64,000 bases of DNA from Novacetimonas hansenii JCM 7643 (GTDB lineage: Bacteria > Pseudomonadota > Alphaproteobacteria > Acetobacterales > Acetobacteraceae). The translations under genes were made by a program, and so were the position numbers. Under the pieces are notes generated by a model that made no database searches, had not been told where the DNA came from, and saw nothing but the letters and a program-made list of their open reading frames with translations. Below, one piece after another: positions 45,529 through 57,074 of the stretch; within the stretch, counting starts at the first letter, position 1; every line of letters starts with the position of its first letter. The stretch is from positions 1-64,000 of the forward strand of contig NZ_BANE01000050.1 of assembly GCF_000964405.1 (NCBI RefSeq), given 5' to 3'.

Positions 45529-46425
45529 TTAGCTTCGATAACGCATTGCCTCGACAAACGCCGCGAAAGCCGGTGAATGCAAACGTCTGCTGGGATAATA
45601 AAGATAGGGCCCTTCACACTCCAAACTCCAATCAGATAGAACCTCCATTAATTTCCCTGCTTCGATATAGGGTTTTGCAAGATCATAAGGGACATATCCA
45701 AGGCCAATACCATCAATGGCCGCGCCCAGGACCAGCATTGAATTGCTGAATGTCGTTTGTCCCGAAACGCGAAGTGCAATCTCCCGCCCCTTTGGTTCAC
45801 GGAATTCCCATCTAAGATTTCCACCAGCAGTTGTCATCCGCATATTAATGCAGTTGTGGTTGCCCAATTCACGAGGCATGACAGGTGCGGGACAGCGATC
45901 AAAATAATCCGGCGATCCGATAACACAAAAACGCCAATCTGGACCTATGCGTGTGGCACACATATCCTTTTCCACAGATTCACCAATACGAACACCAGCA
46001 TCAAAACGTTCCGAAACGATATCGACGAAGGCATAATCCATACTCAGTTCGACATGGATATCTGGATATTTCCGCAAAAATTCTGCCAGTTTTGGTCGAA
46101 ACACCAGTTCTATGGCTGCATCCGTACATGTAATACGAAGTGAGCCGGCAGGTTTTTCACGAAGAGATGTGATGAGGTCAAGTTCAGCGGAAACCTGCTC
46201 GAGCAGTGGCCCCACACGTCTGAGCAACCGTTCCCCGGCATCTGTTGTTGCCACATTCCTTGTGGTACGAGATAGCAGACGGAGTCCAAGCCGTTCCTCC
46301 AGCCCCCGCACCGTATGACTCAATGCAGAAGGCGTCACGCCAAGTTCCGCGGCAGCGCGCGTAAAGCTTCGTTCCCTGGCGACGGTCAGGAAGGCCGTCA
46401 TTTCGTTGATATGATCGCGTGGCAT
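45529..46425 (-). CDS. LysR-family transcriptional regulator
   Basis: 298 residues. HTH: MTAFLTVARERSFTRAAAELGVTPSALSHTVRGLEERLGLRLLSRTTRN. The effector domain ends LYYPSRRLHSPAFAAFVEAMRYRS. It is divergent from the hydroxynitrile-lyase-like cupin and SDR genes, its likely targets. It is strongly similar along its length to the LysR at 49580-50473, so the two are paralogues flanking the cupin/SDR/AKR genes. Confidence 0.88.
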   Translation of the reverse strand: MPRDHINEMTAFLTVARERSFTRAAAELGVTPSALSHTVRGLEERLGLRLLSRTTRNVATTDAGERLLRRVGPLLEQVSAELDLITSLREKPAGSLRITCTDAAIELVFRPKLAEFLRKYPDIHVELSMDYAFVDIVSERFDAGVRIGESVEKDMCATRIGPDWRFCVIGSPDYFDRCPAPVMPRELGNHNCINMRMTTAGGNLRWEFREPKGREIALRVSGQTTFSNSMLVLGAAIDGIGLGYVPYDLAKPYIEAGKLMEVLSDWSLECEGPYLYYPSRRLHSPAFAAFVEAMRYRS

Positions 46426-46540
46426 TGCTGAACTTATTTCAATGATGCACGTACGCCAAACAGTCTAATCAGGCGTAACAAGATACTTTACCTGTTTTCA
46501 GGCTTGGCCAGTCAGCCACCCAAACAGACAGGAACATATC

Positions 46541-46936
46541 ATGGAAATTTTCCGCGTAGGTCATACAGCATCTCTCAAGGGGCCCGCCGATTGGTTCACG
46601 GGGACGGTTCGTGTTGATATGCTTTTCAATCCGACAGCCCCCGATCGGGTGCAGGGCGCGAACGTAACATTCGAACCGGGTGCGCGCACAGCATGGCATA
46701 CGCATCCGCTTGGCCAGACCATCATTGTGACATCAGGCGTTGGTCGTGTGCAACGATGGAATGGAACTATCGAAGAAATATATCCTGGCGATGTCGTATT
46801 CTTTGCACCAGGGGAGAAGCATTGGCATGGGGCGGCACCACAAACAGCCATGACGCATATAGCCATTCAGGAAGTGGAGAATGGGAAGGTCGTCGACTGG
46901 ATGGAGCAGGTTTCCGATCAACAATATGGCGCCTGA
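46541..46936 (+). CDS. Cupin protein, (R)-hydroxynitrile lyase-like
   Basis: 131 residues, one cupin domain. It matches the cupin (R)-hydroxynitrile lyase from Granulicella tundricola as I remember it: the opening [21 protein letters not shown], then [17 protein letters not shown] and [10 protein letters not shown]. By counting, the Mn ligands His53, His55, Gln59 and His94, plus His96 and pocket residues Ala40, Val42 and Gln110, are all at the same positions. In many bacteria this protein sits beside SDRs and LysR regulators, and its natural role is unclear. AGGAA precedes the ATG at 6 bases. The SDR follows 30 bp later. Confidence 0.85.
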   Translation: MEIFRVGHTASLKGPADWFTGTVRVDMLFNPTAPDRVQGANVTFEPGARTAWHTHPLGQTIIVTSGVGRVQRWNGTIEEIYPGDVVFFAPGEKHWHGAAPQTAMTHIAIQEVENGKVVDWMEQVSDQQYGA

Positions 46937-46966
46937 ATAAAGGCATTTATAGAAAGTATCCATTCA

Positions 46967-47710
46967 ATGATCAAAGATAAGGTTGTGGTCATAACCGGTG
47001 CATCATCAGGCATCGGCGAAGCAACAGCACGCCTTCTGGCGCAGCAGGGGGCAAAGGTTGTTCTTGGTGCGCGCAGAGAGGGCCGCCTTCAGACGATTGT
47101 CAGTGCTATCGAAGCACAAGGGGGCACAGCCACCTATGCTGTAACGGATGTGACGAAAGCGGCAGATAATGAAGCGCTGATCAACACCGCCATAAAAAAA
47201 TACGGCCATATTGATGTCATCTTTCTCAATGCCGGTTTCATGCCAACAGCACCTGTATCTGCCTTGAAAACAGATGAATGGAATGCTGCCGTTGATATTA
47301 ACATCAAAGGAGTGTTGAACGGCGTCGCCGCCGTCATGCCACACTTCCTGAAGCAGAAATCAGGACAGGTGATTGCCGTTTCCTCAGTCGCTGGCCTCAA
47401 GGCCTATCCGGGCAGTGCGATCTATGGCGGCACCAAGTGGTTTGTTCGTGATTTCATGGAGGTCCTGCGCATGGAATCCGCACTGGAAGGCACCAATATC
47501 CGGACTTCCACGATTTATCCCGCAGCCGTAAAGACCGAGCTGCTTGGCGGTATCTCTGATCCACGATCTGCACTCGCCATGCAGAAACTTTACGATCAGC
47601 ATGCCATCCCTGCCGAGCGGGTCGCCAATGTCGTCGCATTTGCCATCTCAGCCCCGGCAGATACAACAATTAACGAATTTACAGTCGGTCCCACGAATCA
47701 GGCATGGTAA
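46967..47710 (+). CDS. SDR-family oxidoreductase
   Basis: 247 residues, a classical SDR: VVITGASSGIGEAT nucleotide motif, NAG in LNAGFMP, catalytic Ser in VSSVAG and YGGTK with catalytic Tyr and Lys. It would reduce a carbonyl or oxidise an alcohol with NADP(H); Arg in GARREGR favours NADP. It follows the cupin gene in one operon and is convergent with an aldo/keto reductase. Confidence 0.9.
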   Translation: MIKDKVVVITGASSGIGEATARLLAQQGAKVVLGARREGRLQTIVSAIEAQGGTATYAVTDVTKAADNEALINTAIKKYGHIDVIFLNAGFMPTAPVSALKTDEWNAAVDINIKGVLNGVAAVMPHFLKQKSGQVIAVSSVAGLKAYPGSAIYGGTKWFVRDFMEVLRMESALEGTNIRTSTIYPAAVKTELLGGISDPRSALAMQKLYDQHAIPAERVANVVAFAISAPADTTINEFTVGPTNQAW

Positions 47711-47760
47711 AGTACCACTCCATAGAAAAAATCCTTCTGATACCATAAAATTTAAAATAT

Positions 47761-47790
47761 GCTGCGTTGGCGTTGGCAGACCAACGCAGC
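47761..47790 (-). terminator. Terminator between convergent SDR and AKR genes
   Basis: GCTGCGTTGG and CCAACGCAGC form a perfect 10-bp stem with a 10-base loop. On the minus strand it is followed by a T-rich stretch (ATATTTTAAATTTTATGG), so it is a good intrinsic terminator for the aldo/keto reductase and may also stop the SDR transcript. Confidence 0.7.
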
Positions 47791-47797
47791 ACCGACA

Positions 47798-49579
<1,782 letters not shown>

Positions 49580-50473
49580 ATGCCGCGCGAGAACCTCAAT
49601 GATCTGCAAGTTTTCCTGTCCGTCGCGCGGGAAAGGAGCTTTACCAGAGCAGCAGCCAAAATCGGCATCTCGCAATCAGCCCTCAGCCATACCATACGTC
49701 ATCTTGAATCCAGGCTGGGCATCCGGCTCCTGACCCGCACAACCCGGGCTGTATCCCCGACCGAGGCTGGCGAACGGCTGTTAAACAGGGTGGGACCACT
49801 GCTTGATGAGGTCGATGCCCATATTGATGCACTTAGCGAGTTACGTGACAAGCCTGCTGGCACCATTCGCCTCAGTGCGTCGGACCATGCAATCAAGCAC
49901 ATCCTGTGGCCCAAATTACGGACCATCCTGCACCAATACCCGGACATCAAGGTGGAACTTGTACAGGACAATGGGCTTACGGATATCGTAACCGAACGCC
50001 TGGATGCAGGCGTCCGCATGGGCGATCAACTGGCCAAGGACATGATCTCTGCCCGGATCAGTCCCGATATCCGGTTTGCGGTCGTCGGCGCGCCATCCTA
50101 CCTCAAGAATAATCCAGCACCGCTTCATCCCCGCGATCTGGTCAGCCACACCTGCATCAACAATCGCCTGCCGACATTGGGTGGCTTCTGGCCTTGGGAG
50201 TTTCAGGAGAAAGACGGACCAGAGATCAAGATACGGGTCGATGGTCAGCTTGCCTTCAACAATATTTTTAATATCATCGAGGCAGCGCTTGACGGCTTTG
50301 GCCTTGCCTACCTGCCGGAAGACCTTGCACTTCCCTATATCTCTCAGGGACGCCTTGTTCGTGTCCTCGAAAAATGGTCGCCTTACTGGGATGGCTATTA
50401 CATTTATTATCCCAGCAGGCGCCAATCTTCACCGGCTTTTCTTACCCTGGTTGAAGCATTACGCTACCGTTGA
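49580..50473 (+). CDS. LysR-family transcriptional regulator (paralogue)
   Basis: 297 residues: HTH LNDLQVFLSVARERSFTRAAAKIGISQSALSHTIRHLESRLGIRLLTRTTRA, then effector domain ending YYIYYPSRRQSSPAFLTLVEALRYR. It is a clear paralogue of the LysR at 45529-46425. GAGGA lies 9 bases before the ATG. Targets unknown; no gene follows closely. Confidence 0.88.
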   Translation: MPRENLNDLQVFLSVARERSFTRAAAKIGISQSALSHTIRHLESRLGIRLLTRTTRAVSPTEAGERLLNRVGPLLDEVDAHIDALSELRDKPAGTIRLSASDHAIKHILWPKLRTILHQYPDIKVELVQDNGLTDIVTERLDAGVRMGDQLAKDMISARISPDIRFAVVGAPSYLKNNPAPLHPRDLVSHTCINNRLPTLGGFWPWEFQEKDGPEIKIRVDGQLAFNNIFNIIEAALDGFGLAYLPEDLALPYISQGRLVRVLEKWSPYWDGYYIYYPSRRQSSPAFLTLVEALRYR

Positions 50474-50839
50474 AATATAAAAATGAGACAAGAGGAATAT
50501 AATATATCAGTATTAATTACAAAGAAATATATATGATATTCCAGATAAATATATCATATATAATATAATTAAATACCATAAATATATACCCATGACACAT
50601 CAACAGAAGCAGAACGTATCTCCCAGCCTGTCACCGCGTCGCATGATGGCAGATGGTTTACGGTTCGGGATCTGCCGGTATTATTGATACAGTCCCACCG
50701 TCATGATCGAAAATGACAGGGGACTGCGCCACGAGATCATATCCTGAACATATTAAGCACTCAGTTCATGACCATGACCTACGCCAGATCAAGGCCAATA
50801 ATATCCCAGGGATAACTATATGCGTGGTGATCTCATCGG
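50474..50839. other. Intergenic region between convergent LysR and CobW genes
   Basis: 366 bp, AT-rich especially 50480-50590. I see no gene or clear terminator. Confidence 0.4.
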
Positions 50840-52063
50840 TCAGGCTGGTTCATGATTTTCGACCTGCCGCCGCCAAATGGGAAACGGGTCCGCCAAACCG
50901 GTATAAAGATCCGGATCAAAAAATCTCACCTCTGCGACAAGGCAGGCATCGAGATCACGACGCAAAGCGATCTCATCCATCTCTCCCGTCCCAATAAAGA
51001 CAATTTCCTGCCGACGATCGCCGTAAACTGGATCCCAGTTCCCCAGAACAAAGTCACGCCATTGATCGCTGTCTGGCCATTGGTTTTTTGGAATTGAGGC
51101 CCACCATAATCCCATGGCCTCGCTGCGCACCAGCGCACCTGCCTGGCTCATCTCCCCCACCCATTCAGGACGTGTCGCCAGCCAGAAATGCCCTTTTGCA
51201 CGGACAACCCCGGACCAACTTCTGTCCAGAAATGCCTGAAATTTCTCAGGCACGAAGGGACGACGCGCACGATAAACGAAATTACGGATGCCATATTCAT
51301 CGGTTTCTGGCATATGATTGGAAAAACCATACAGTTCCTTGAACCACAATGGATGCTGATGCGCCTTGTCATAATCAAAACGCCCGGTATTCAGTATCCG
51401 GTTGATTGGAACCTGCCCCATATCGGTTTCGATGATATCGGCATCTGAATTCAGGGCACGAATGATCTTGCGGGCTGCATCCACCTGATCGGGCATGGCG
51501 GTAGAGACCTTGTTGATCACGACGACATCCGCAAATTCAATCTGCTGGACCAGAAGGTCAACCAAAGCGCGCTCATCATCCTCGCCCGCAGTTTCGCCGC
51601 GATCCCTGAGGAAATCACGCGAAGAGTAGTCACGTAGCAGGTTCACCGCATCCACCACCGTAACCATCGTATCAAGCCGCGCAATATCACTCAGGCTGAT
51701 ATTATTTTCATCACGGAATTCGAACGTAGCTGCCACTGGCAATGGTTCGGCGATCCCTGTCGATTCAATAAGGAGATAATCGAATTTATTCTCCCCTGCG
51801 AGACGTCGCACTTCTTGTAAAAGATCGTCACGCAAGGTGCAGCAGATACAGCCATTGGTCATCTCGACCAGCTTTTCATCTGTACGCGACAGATTACTGC
51901 CGCCCTCACGCACCAGATCAGCATCAATATTGACCTCGCTCATGTCATTTACGATAACCGCAACCTTATGTCCCTGGCGATTGTTCAGGACATGATTAAG
52001 CAGGGTCGTCTTGCCCGCGCCAAGAAAGCCGGACAGTACGGTAACGGGAAGCCTGTTATCCAT
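50840..52063 (-). CDS. CobW/COG0523-family GTPase, probable zinc metallochaperone
   Basis: 407 residues. Walker A is [12 protein letters not shown], the metal-binding CxCC is [13 protein letters not shown], and the GTP base-specificity element is VVINKVST. The CobW C-terminal domain follows ([26 protein letters not shown]). COG0523 proteins move zinc to client enzymes under zinc starvation. A perfect Zur box lies 290 bp upstream, and the divergent gene encodes a DUF1826 protein, which co-occurs with such GTPases. Both support the zinc role. Confidence 0.9.
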   Translation of the reverse strand: MDNRLPVTVLSGFLGAGKTTLLNHVLNNRQGHKVAVIVNDMSEVNIDADLVREGGSNLSRTDEKLVEMTNGCICCTLRDDLLQEVRRLAGENKFDYLLIESTGIAEPLPVAATFEFRDENNISLSDIARLDTMVTVVDAVNLLRDYSSRDFLRDRGETAGEDDERALVDLLVQQIEFADVVVINKVSTAMPDQVDAARKIIRALNSDADIIETDMGQVPINRILNTGRFDYDKAHQHPLWFKELYGFSNHMPETDEYGIRNFVYRARRPFVPEKFQAFLDRSWSGVVRAKGHFWLATRPEWVGEMSQAGALVRSEAMGLWWASIPKNQWPDSDQWRDFVLGNWDPVYGDRRQEIVFIGTGEMDEIALRRDLDACLVAEVRFFDPDLYTGLADPFPIWRRQVENHEPA

Positions 52064-52076
52064 CAGAGATCGTCCT

Positions 52077-52304
52077 TCAGTGCTGTGTCAGGTTCGGCAC
52101 ATCGCCGCACGCGAAAGTCGGGCCAAAAACCTTCTGTATGTTGCAAAAAACAAGACGGGCTAATGGCACCGGAACAGCATAATCGGCAGGAAGATCGACA
52201 TGCCGATAAAAGCAGTTCCAATCCCCCACATGGCAGTTTTCCCCGAAGCCAGCCGTACTGACCCATGATATCCGGGCGAGCATCCGCGACGATGGATGCA
52301 TCTC
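52077..52304 (-). CDS. Possible small protein in the CobW leader
   Basis: A 75-residue open frame that fills most of the gap between the Zur box and cobW, with its stop 13 bp before the cobW start. It contains several Cys and His residues but matches nothing I know. The position suggests a first cistron of the zinc operon; chance is also quite possible. A tiny alternative frame at 52160-52231 encodes the hydrophobic [20 protein letters not shown], preceded by GGGGA. Confidence 0.25.
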   Translation of the reverse strand, partial: EMHPSSRMLARISWVSTAGFGENCHVGDWNCFYRHVDLPADYAVPVPLARLVFCNIQKVFGPTFACGDVPNLTQH

Positions 52305-52351
52305 GACGGTTGTGTCCATTAGGCCCTCGTGATCGGCGTTGAAAAACATTA

Positions 52352-52366
52352 TGTTATAATATAACA
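52352..52366. promoter_or_regulatory. Zur box TGTTATAATATAACA
   Basis: A perfect 15-bp palindrome matching the proteobacterial Zur consensus (TGTTATAnTATAACA). It lies between the divergent CobW-type and DUF1826 genes, so zinc-loaded Zur probably represses both. Confidence 0.85.
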
Positions 52367-52434
52367 ATATAGGCGACCATCACATAACGTCAAGCATCCG
52401 ATTCATACCTTCGCTTCCCCGGACATAGCCTTTT

Positions 52435-53118
52435 ATGGAAAGACACCCCATGGAGTTCCAAGCGGCCCTCGACATCCCGCCCCAGAAAACTCAACAATAC
52501 GGCACCGCCATGCTGTTCATGGAAAGCTGGCCGGCTCCAGCACTCGGCGATACCGCCCCTCCTCCCTCGGCGTATCCTGCCCCTCATGTGATTGCCTGCG
52601 CCCATGCTGCGGTCCTGCTGGATCTGCATCGCGCAGAAATCGACATGGTCGTCTGGGGGCGCAGGGTTCCGAACACATGGCAGATGGCATTGGGGAAGCC
52701 CGCTTCGTCCGGGACGATCTTTGACATGTTGGCCAGTTCCACTGAGATTGCCAATGTCCTTGCATCAAAAGCCGCAAACCGGGAGCTGTCGCCGCTGGTC
52801 CTTGGCGATGCAATCGAATTATCGAGCCTGTTTTCGGCGATCACACATGACAGCCGACAACACCTCAGATTATTGGTGGGGGCCACGGATGGGCCCGAGT
52901 TTGCGCCTGCCCCCAACAGGCTCAGGCTTGTATGCTGCTATGGGTCCAGCAGCACAGAGTGGCGCAGTTCAGCGGGTATCACGTCCCTGCCACCATACGC
53001 CGTGGCGTTAATCAAAGGGACGCGTGACAGTGGGCATGGATGTCTGCATCGCTTCTGTCGTGCGGCCCCTGACGAGACGACATCTGGCATTCACCTCATC
53101 ATTGATACCGTCATCTGA
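52435..53118 (+). CDS. DUF1826-family protein
   Basis: 227 residues. The segment RLRLVCCYGSSSTEW matches the conserved core of DUF1826 proteins, which are often encoded beside COG0523 GTPases in Zur regulons. Their function is unknown; a role in zinc homeostasis is inferred from context. The in-frame ATG at 52450 has a better RBS (GGAAAG, 7 bases) than the one at 52435. Confidence 0.75.
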   Translation: MERHPMEFQAALDIPPQKTQQYGTAMLFMESWPAPALGDTAPPPSAYPAPHVIACAHAAVLLDLHRAEIDMVVWGRRVPNTWQMALGKPASSGTIFDMLASSTEIANVLASKAANRELSPLVLGDAIELSSLFSAITHDSRQHLRLLVGATDGPEFAPAPNRLRLVCCYGSSSTEWRSSAGITSLPPYAVALIKGTRDSGHGCLHRFCRAAPDETTSGIHLIIDTVI

Positions 53119-53243
53119 TGACGCACACGGAGATGGAGATACCCCGCTTTTTCATTGCGCCCTCGCATGTCACAGGACATGCGACCATCACGGCTCAACA
53201 TCAGTCCATATGAAGTCATAAGCGCACCATCATCATACATGCG

Positions 53244-54158
53244 TCACGACATAATCATCGCGCCATCATGGCCAAGGCATGCCTGCAGTGCCTCAACAAC
53301 TCTGTTCTGGTTGTGGGAGTCGAGTGGCAGGATCGGCAAAGGCGGTCGGGCCGTCAAAAGCCCCATGGCATTGGTCGCGGCATAAGCCACACGCAGGCTT
53401 CCAAACTCCCTGAAGAGCAGCCACATCGGCTGCAGGGTTTGCTGGTAATGGTTCACTGCATGAACATCACCTGCATAGGCCGCAGTCACCAGTGCCTTGG
53501 CCAGTTTTGGCAGGAAACCACCCAGCACACTAAACCATGCATCACATCCGGCCAGCAGGGCTTCGGCCGCAATCCAGTCCCCGCTGTAGCCGATGTTGAG
53601 TTTTCCAACCGGGCTGCCCCGTAATGCCGTCAACTCCTGTGCCAATGCCCCCTCTGGCAGAGGGGGCATTTTTATGGCCGCGATATTAGGGACATCAGAC
53701 AGCCGCTCCAGTAACTCACGCCCGAAACTGAAACGGGTCGTGCTGGGGTTATTATAAATGCACAGCGGCAAAGACGTGACACCGGCCACCGCAACATAAT
53801 GCTGGTACACTTCGTCCTGTGTCAGGGGGGTATAGGAAACCGGGGCCATCAATAATCCATCCGCCCCTTCGGCTGCGGCATCACTTGCAAGGTTCTGCGC
53901 ATCATCAGTACGCAGCGCACCAATCCCCACGATCAGGGGCGTTTTCCCCCCGACAGCCTTGACCGCAGCACGAACAGCGCGACGCCGCTCGACACGGCTT
54001 AGATAGGCATAAGTTCCGGTACTGCCCAACAGGCCAATGGAATCCACGCCATTGATCGACAGATGATCTGTCAGACGCATGACACCTTCCGCATCAACGG
54101 CACCATGTTCATTGGCTGGTGTAATGGGAAACGCCGACAGACCATGAAAAATAGACAT
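53244..54158 (-). CDS. Dihydrodipicolinate synthase-family aldolase/lyase
   Basis: 304 residues, TIM barrel of the DapA/N-acetylneuraminate lyase superfamily. GLLGSTGTYAYL is the GxxGE-like loop, Tyr in YNNPSTT and the Schiff-base Lys in AAIKMPP are present. The GTTGE motif of true DapA reads GSTGT here, so a different aldol substrate is more likely than lysine synthesis. The start at 54158 gives the usual N-terminus (GLSAFPITPANEHG). Monocistronic; substrate not predictable. Confidence 0.85.
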   Translation of the reverse strand: MSIFHGLSAFPITPANEHGAVDAEGVMRLTDHLSINGVDSIGLLGSTGTYAYLSRVERRRAVRAAVKAVGGKTPLIVGIGALRTDDAQNLASDAAAEGADGLLMAPVSYTPLTQDEVYQHYVAVAGVTSLPLCIYNNPSTTRFSFGRELLERLSDVPNIAAIKMPPLPEGALAQELTALRGSPVGKLNIGYSGDWIAAEALLAGCDAWFSVLGGFLPKLAKALVTAAYAGDVHAVNHYQQTLQPMWLLFREFGSLRVAYAATNAMGLLTARPPLPILPLDSHNQNRVVEALQACLGHDGAMIMS

Positions 54159-54185
54159 GTTAAATATCATTCCCTGATGAAACAT

Positions 54186-54601
54186 TGAGGCCCATCGATT
54201 TCAGATAACGCCTGATTCAGCACGTCACCTGGCAAAGACGCTGTTTGTTTACCACCACTACGACACAGGCAGAACCTTCGCCCTGAGCACGATATCCAAT
54301 CGCTGCGACAGCCGCCACCCTGGCATGGGCACAGAGGCCGTCTGGAAAACTCCAGACTCCCCAGATATGTAAGCACTGGCGGCACAAGTGCCCATGTGCA
54401 CATGCAGGCATCTGGCGCGGAACTATCCCCTTCCAGAGCAGGAAAAACTCCCGAATAGCACATTACGCCGACGATGATGGAATTACCTGTTGCATTCCAT
54501 AATATCCTGCGGGTGGTCCGCCGCCCGCAGTCGTTGGTTTCGGCAAGGACATAGGTCGGCAGAAGTCGTGATTATACAATGATCTGTATTATCCACCACA
54601 G
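54186..54601. other. Intergenic region downstream of the DMT transporter
   Basis: 415 bp with no convincing gene. It holds one GC-rich hairpin at 54507-54530. Confidence 0.4.
54507..54530 (-). terminator. Hairpin downstream of the DMT transporter
   Basis: CTGCGGG and CCCGCAG form a 7-bp GC stem with a 10-base loop, about 70 bp past the transporter stop. On the minus strand AT-rich sequence follows. Confidence 0.4.
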
Positions 54602-55464
54602 TCAGGAAAAATGTTTTGCACCAGCCACACACAAAACAACGATAAACGTTGAAGCCAGCATAGTCCACGCAATCGGTTCATGAAGCAAAAATGCGGCAAG
54701 CAGCAGCCCGAAAAAAGGTTGAAGCAACTGAAGCTGCCCGACACTAGCAATCCCCCCCATCGCCAGACCACGATACCAGAAGATAAAGCCGATCAGCATG
54801 CTGAAAATTGAAACATAACCAAGGCCAATCCATGAAGAGACATGGATATTCCCCCAACTGGTGGGCAGGTAGGCCAGGCCAATCAGCGCCATGAGCGGTA
54901 GAGACAACAGCAGGGACCATGAAATGACCTGCCATCCCCCCAGGCGGCGGGAGAGTGTTGCCCCTTCCGCGTATCCAAGACCACAGACAAGAATGGCCGC
55001 CACCATCAGGAGATCACCTGTAAAATTCCCGGCCTGACTGCCATAAAATGCAAACCCGGCGACAGCAGTCGCACCAATAATGGAGAATAACCAGAAAGCA
55101 GGCTTTGGTCGCTCGCCACCACGCAAAACCCCGAAAATTGCTGTTGCCAGTGGTAACAAGCCGATAAACACAATTGAATAGGCAGCGGTAATATGCTGCA
55201 GCGCCAGTGCCGTCAGCAGTGGAAAACCAACCACCCCACCGACCGCCACGAGAATGAGCGGAACACTATCGCATCGTTGCGGCCGAGGCTGACGGAATGC
55301 GCCCAGGAAAATCCCCCCCCCAGCAGGGCAGCAATCACGGCCCGTGCATAGGTCAGGAAAATCGGGGAAAAATCAGCAACCGCAACCCGCGTTGCAGGAA
55401 GAGAACCGCTGAAGATGATGACAGCGAGCAAACCGCTGCCCCATCCTTCTGTTGTCCGTTTCAT
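54602..55464 (-). pseudogene. DMT/EamA-family transporter, frameshifted at a G9 tract
   Basis: Two frames together encode a 10-helix EamA transporter. The N-terminal part (MKRTTEGWGSGLLAVIIFSGSLPATRVAVADFSPIFLTYARAVIAALLGGG) is read to the G9 tract (C9 at 55313-55321 on the plus strand) and then runs out of frame. Adding one G restores a continuous frame through VPLILVAVGGVVGFPLLTALALQHITAAYS to the end, giving about 287 residues, normal for the family. It is therefore a one-base deletion in a homopolymer: phase variation, a fixed mutation or a sequencing error. It faces a MocR regulator, a frequent partner of such transporters. Confidence 0.8.
55313..55321. repeat. C9/G9 homopolymer in the DMT transporter
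   Basis: Nine consecutive C on the plus strand, inside the coding region of the transporter. Ten would make the gene intact, eight or nine do not. The tract is a candidate on/off switch. Confidence 0.8.
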
Positions 55465-55544
55465 CGACGGGAATCCTTGGTATCATGATGTCTGCGTATA
55501 TTCGAAATTATGAAGATAAAATTCCCCGGACCAGCCACAATCTG

Positions 55545-55566
55545 ATACAGTTATGAAAAACTGTAT
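55545..55566. promoter_or_regulatory. Inverted repeat ATACAGTT-N6-AACTGTAT
   Basis: Perfect 8-bp arms at 55545-55552 and 55559-55566 with a 6-base spacer, in the divergent gap between the DMT transporter and the MocR gene and touching the possible MocR start. A likely MocR operator. Confidence 0.55.
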
Positions 55567-56996
55567 TGGTAATAATACCCATACACTTTCCGGGGCTGGC
55601 ATTGGGACATCCACAGATACGCACATCCACCATCATGGAGGCGATCAGACAGCGCATAGCAACCCGCGCCCTTGTTCCTGGTGATCGCCTGCCATCCATC
55701 CGACAGTTGGCCAGAACCATGCAGGCCTCCCCTTCCACCATCGTGCAGGCTTATGATCGGCTTGCTGCCGAGGGAGTTATTGCACCACGTCAGGGATCGG
55801 GTTTTTATGTGACAGGGCGCGCACTTCCTCCTCTGGCGCTGGCAGATGCCACGACACCGGCGGCAAGGGCCATCGACCCGTTCTGGGTATCGCGCCAGTC
55901 CCTTGATTCCGACCCTACAGTTCTAAAGCCGGGATGCGGCTGGCTTCCGACGGAATGGATGCCCAATGCAGCCCTGCGCAAGGCATTTCGGGCCGTGGCA
56001 CGTAGAGAAAACGTCATTCTGTCAGAATATGGCAGTACCAGGGGCGCAATACGCCTGCGCCGCTTCCTGACAGCCCAGTTTGCTGAAGAAGGGCTGGAGA
56101 TCAGCCCCGATCAGGTTCTGCTGACAGGTTCGGGTACGCAGGCTGTTGACCTGATCTGCCGCCTACTGCTGCGTCGCGGTGATACGGTACTGGTGGATGA
56201 TCCATGTTACTTCAATTTCCAAGCCTTGCTCCGGGCACATGAAATCCGGATTATAGGGGTTCCATATACCGCGACTGGCCCGGACATCGAAGCTTTCGAA
56301 CGGATTGTCCTGCATGAAAAACCGCATCTTTATCTTACCAACTCGGTGCTGCACAATCCTACGGGGGCGATGGTTTCACCCCAGACTGCCTTTCGCCTTT
56401 TAAATACTGCTTCTGCTGCGGGTCTCCTGATTGTTGAAGATGATATCTTCGCAGATTTCGAAACGATACCCTCCCCCCGACTGGCTGTGATGGATGGGCT
56501 GGATCATGTGATCCGGGTTGGAAGTTTTTCAAAAACGCTTTCTGCCTCCGTCAGGTGTGGCTATATCTCTGCGCGCAAGGATCTGATTGACGGCCTGATT
56601 GATCTGCAAGTAGCAACCAGTTTTGGCGGCCCCAGTCCCGTGATTACCGAAGTAATCTCCGATGTGCTGGAAGGGGGGAGCTATCGCAAACACATGCTTG
56701 AAATTCAACGACATCTGGAGAAATCCCGCAAAACAGTAATACATAAATTGGAAATGCTGGGGATATGTCCCTGGGTCGTACCAAAGGGCGGTTTTTATTT
56801 ATGGGGTCGACTGCCCGATGGGCAGGATTCCACACAGATCGCCCTACGTAGCTTGGATGACAAAATCATTCATGCCCCAGGGAACGTCTTTAGTGTCAGT
56901 CAGTCAGCTTCTTCATTCATGCGTTTCAATGTCACGCAATGCATGGATGAAAAGATCTTTCATTCTCTTGAAAACATACTGACAGGCCGTCGATAA
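55566..56996 (+). CDS. MocR-type GntR/aminotransferase transcriptional regulator
   Basis: Up to 476 residues: an N-terminal GntR HTH (MEAIRQRIATRALVPGDRLPSIRQLARTMQASPSTIVQAYDRLAAEGVI) fused to a fold-type I aminotransferase-like domain with NPTG and the PLP lysine in GSFSKTLSASVRCGY. Such proteins sense PLP or amino-containing ligands and typically control a divergent transporter or enzyme, here the DMT transporter. The start is unclear: the frame opens only after 55556, so TTG at 55566, TTG at 55602 or ATG at 55635 are the options. Confidence 0.87.
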   Translation: MVIIPIHFPGLALGHPQIRTSTIMEAIRQRIATRALVPGDRLPSIRQLARTMQASPSTIVQAYDRLAAEGVIAPRQGSGFYVTGRALPPLALADATTPAARAIDPFWVSRQSLDSDPTVLKPGCGWLPTEWMPNAALRKAFRAVARRENVILSEYGSTRGAIRLRRFLTAQFAEEGLEISPDQVLLTGSGTQAVDLICRLLLRRGDTVLVDDPCYFNFQALLRAHEIRIIGVPYTATGPDIEAFERIVLHEKPHLYLTNSVLHNPTGAMVSPQTAFRLLNTASAAGLLIVEDDIFADFETIPSPRLAVMDGLDHVIRVGSFSKTLSASVRCGYISARKDLIDGLIDLQVATSFGGPSPVITEVISDVLEGGSYRKHMLEIQRHLEKSRKTVIHKLEMLGICPWVVPKGGFYLWGRLPDGQDSTQIALRSLDDKIIHAPGNVFSVSQSASSFMRFNVTQCMDEKIFHSLENILTGRR

Positions 56997-57074
56997 TTTT
57001 TATCCCACAAATTCCATACAAGGAAAAACAGAAGGGGCTGGCATAGGTACGCCAATAAAGGCTTGGTATGTCAC

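Noticed and set aside
53244-54158. Lysine-pathway DapA
   Set aside because: The GTTGE-type loop reads GSTGT and there is no lysine or peptidoglycan context.
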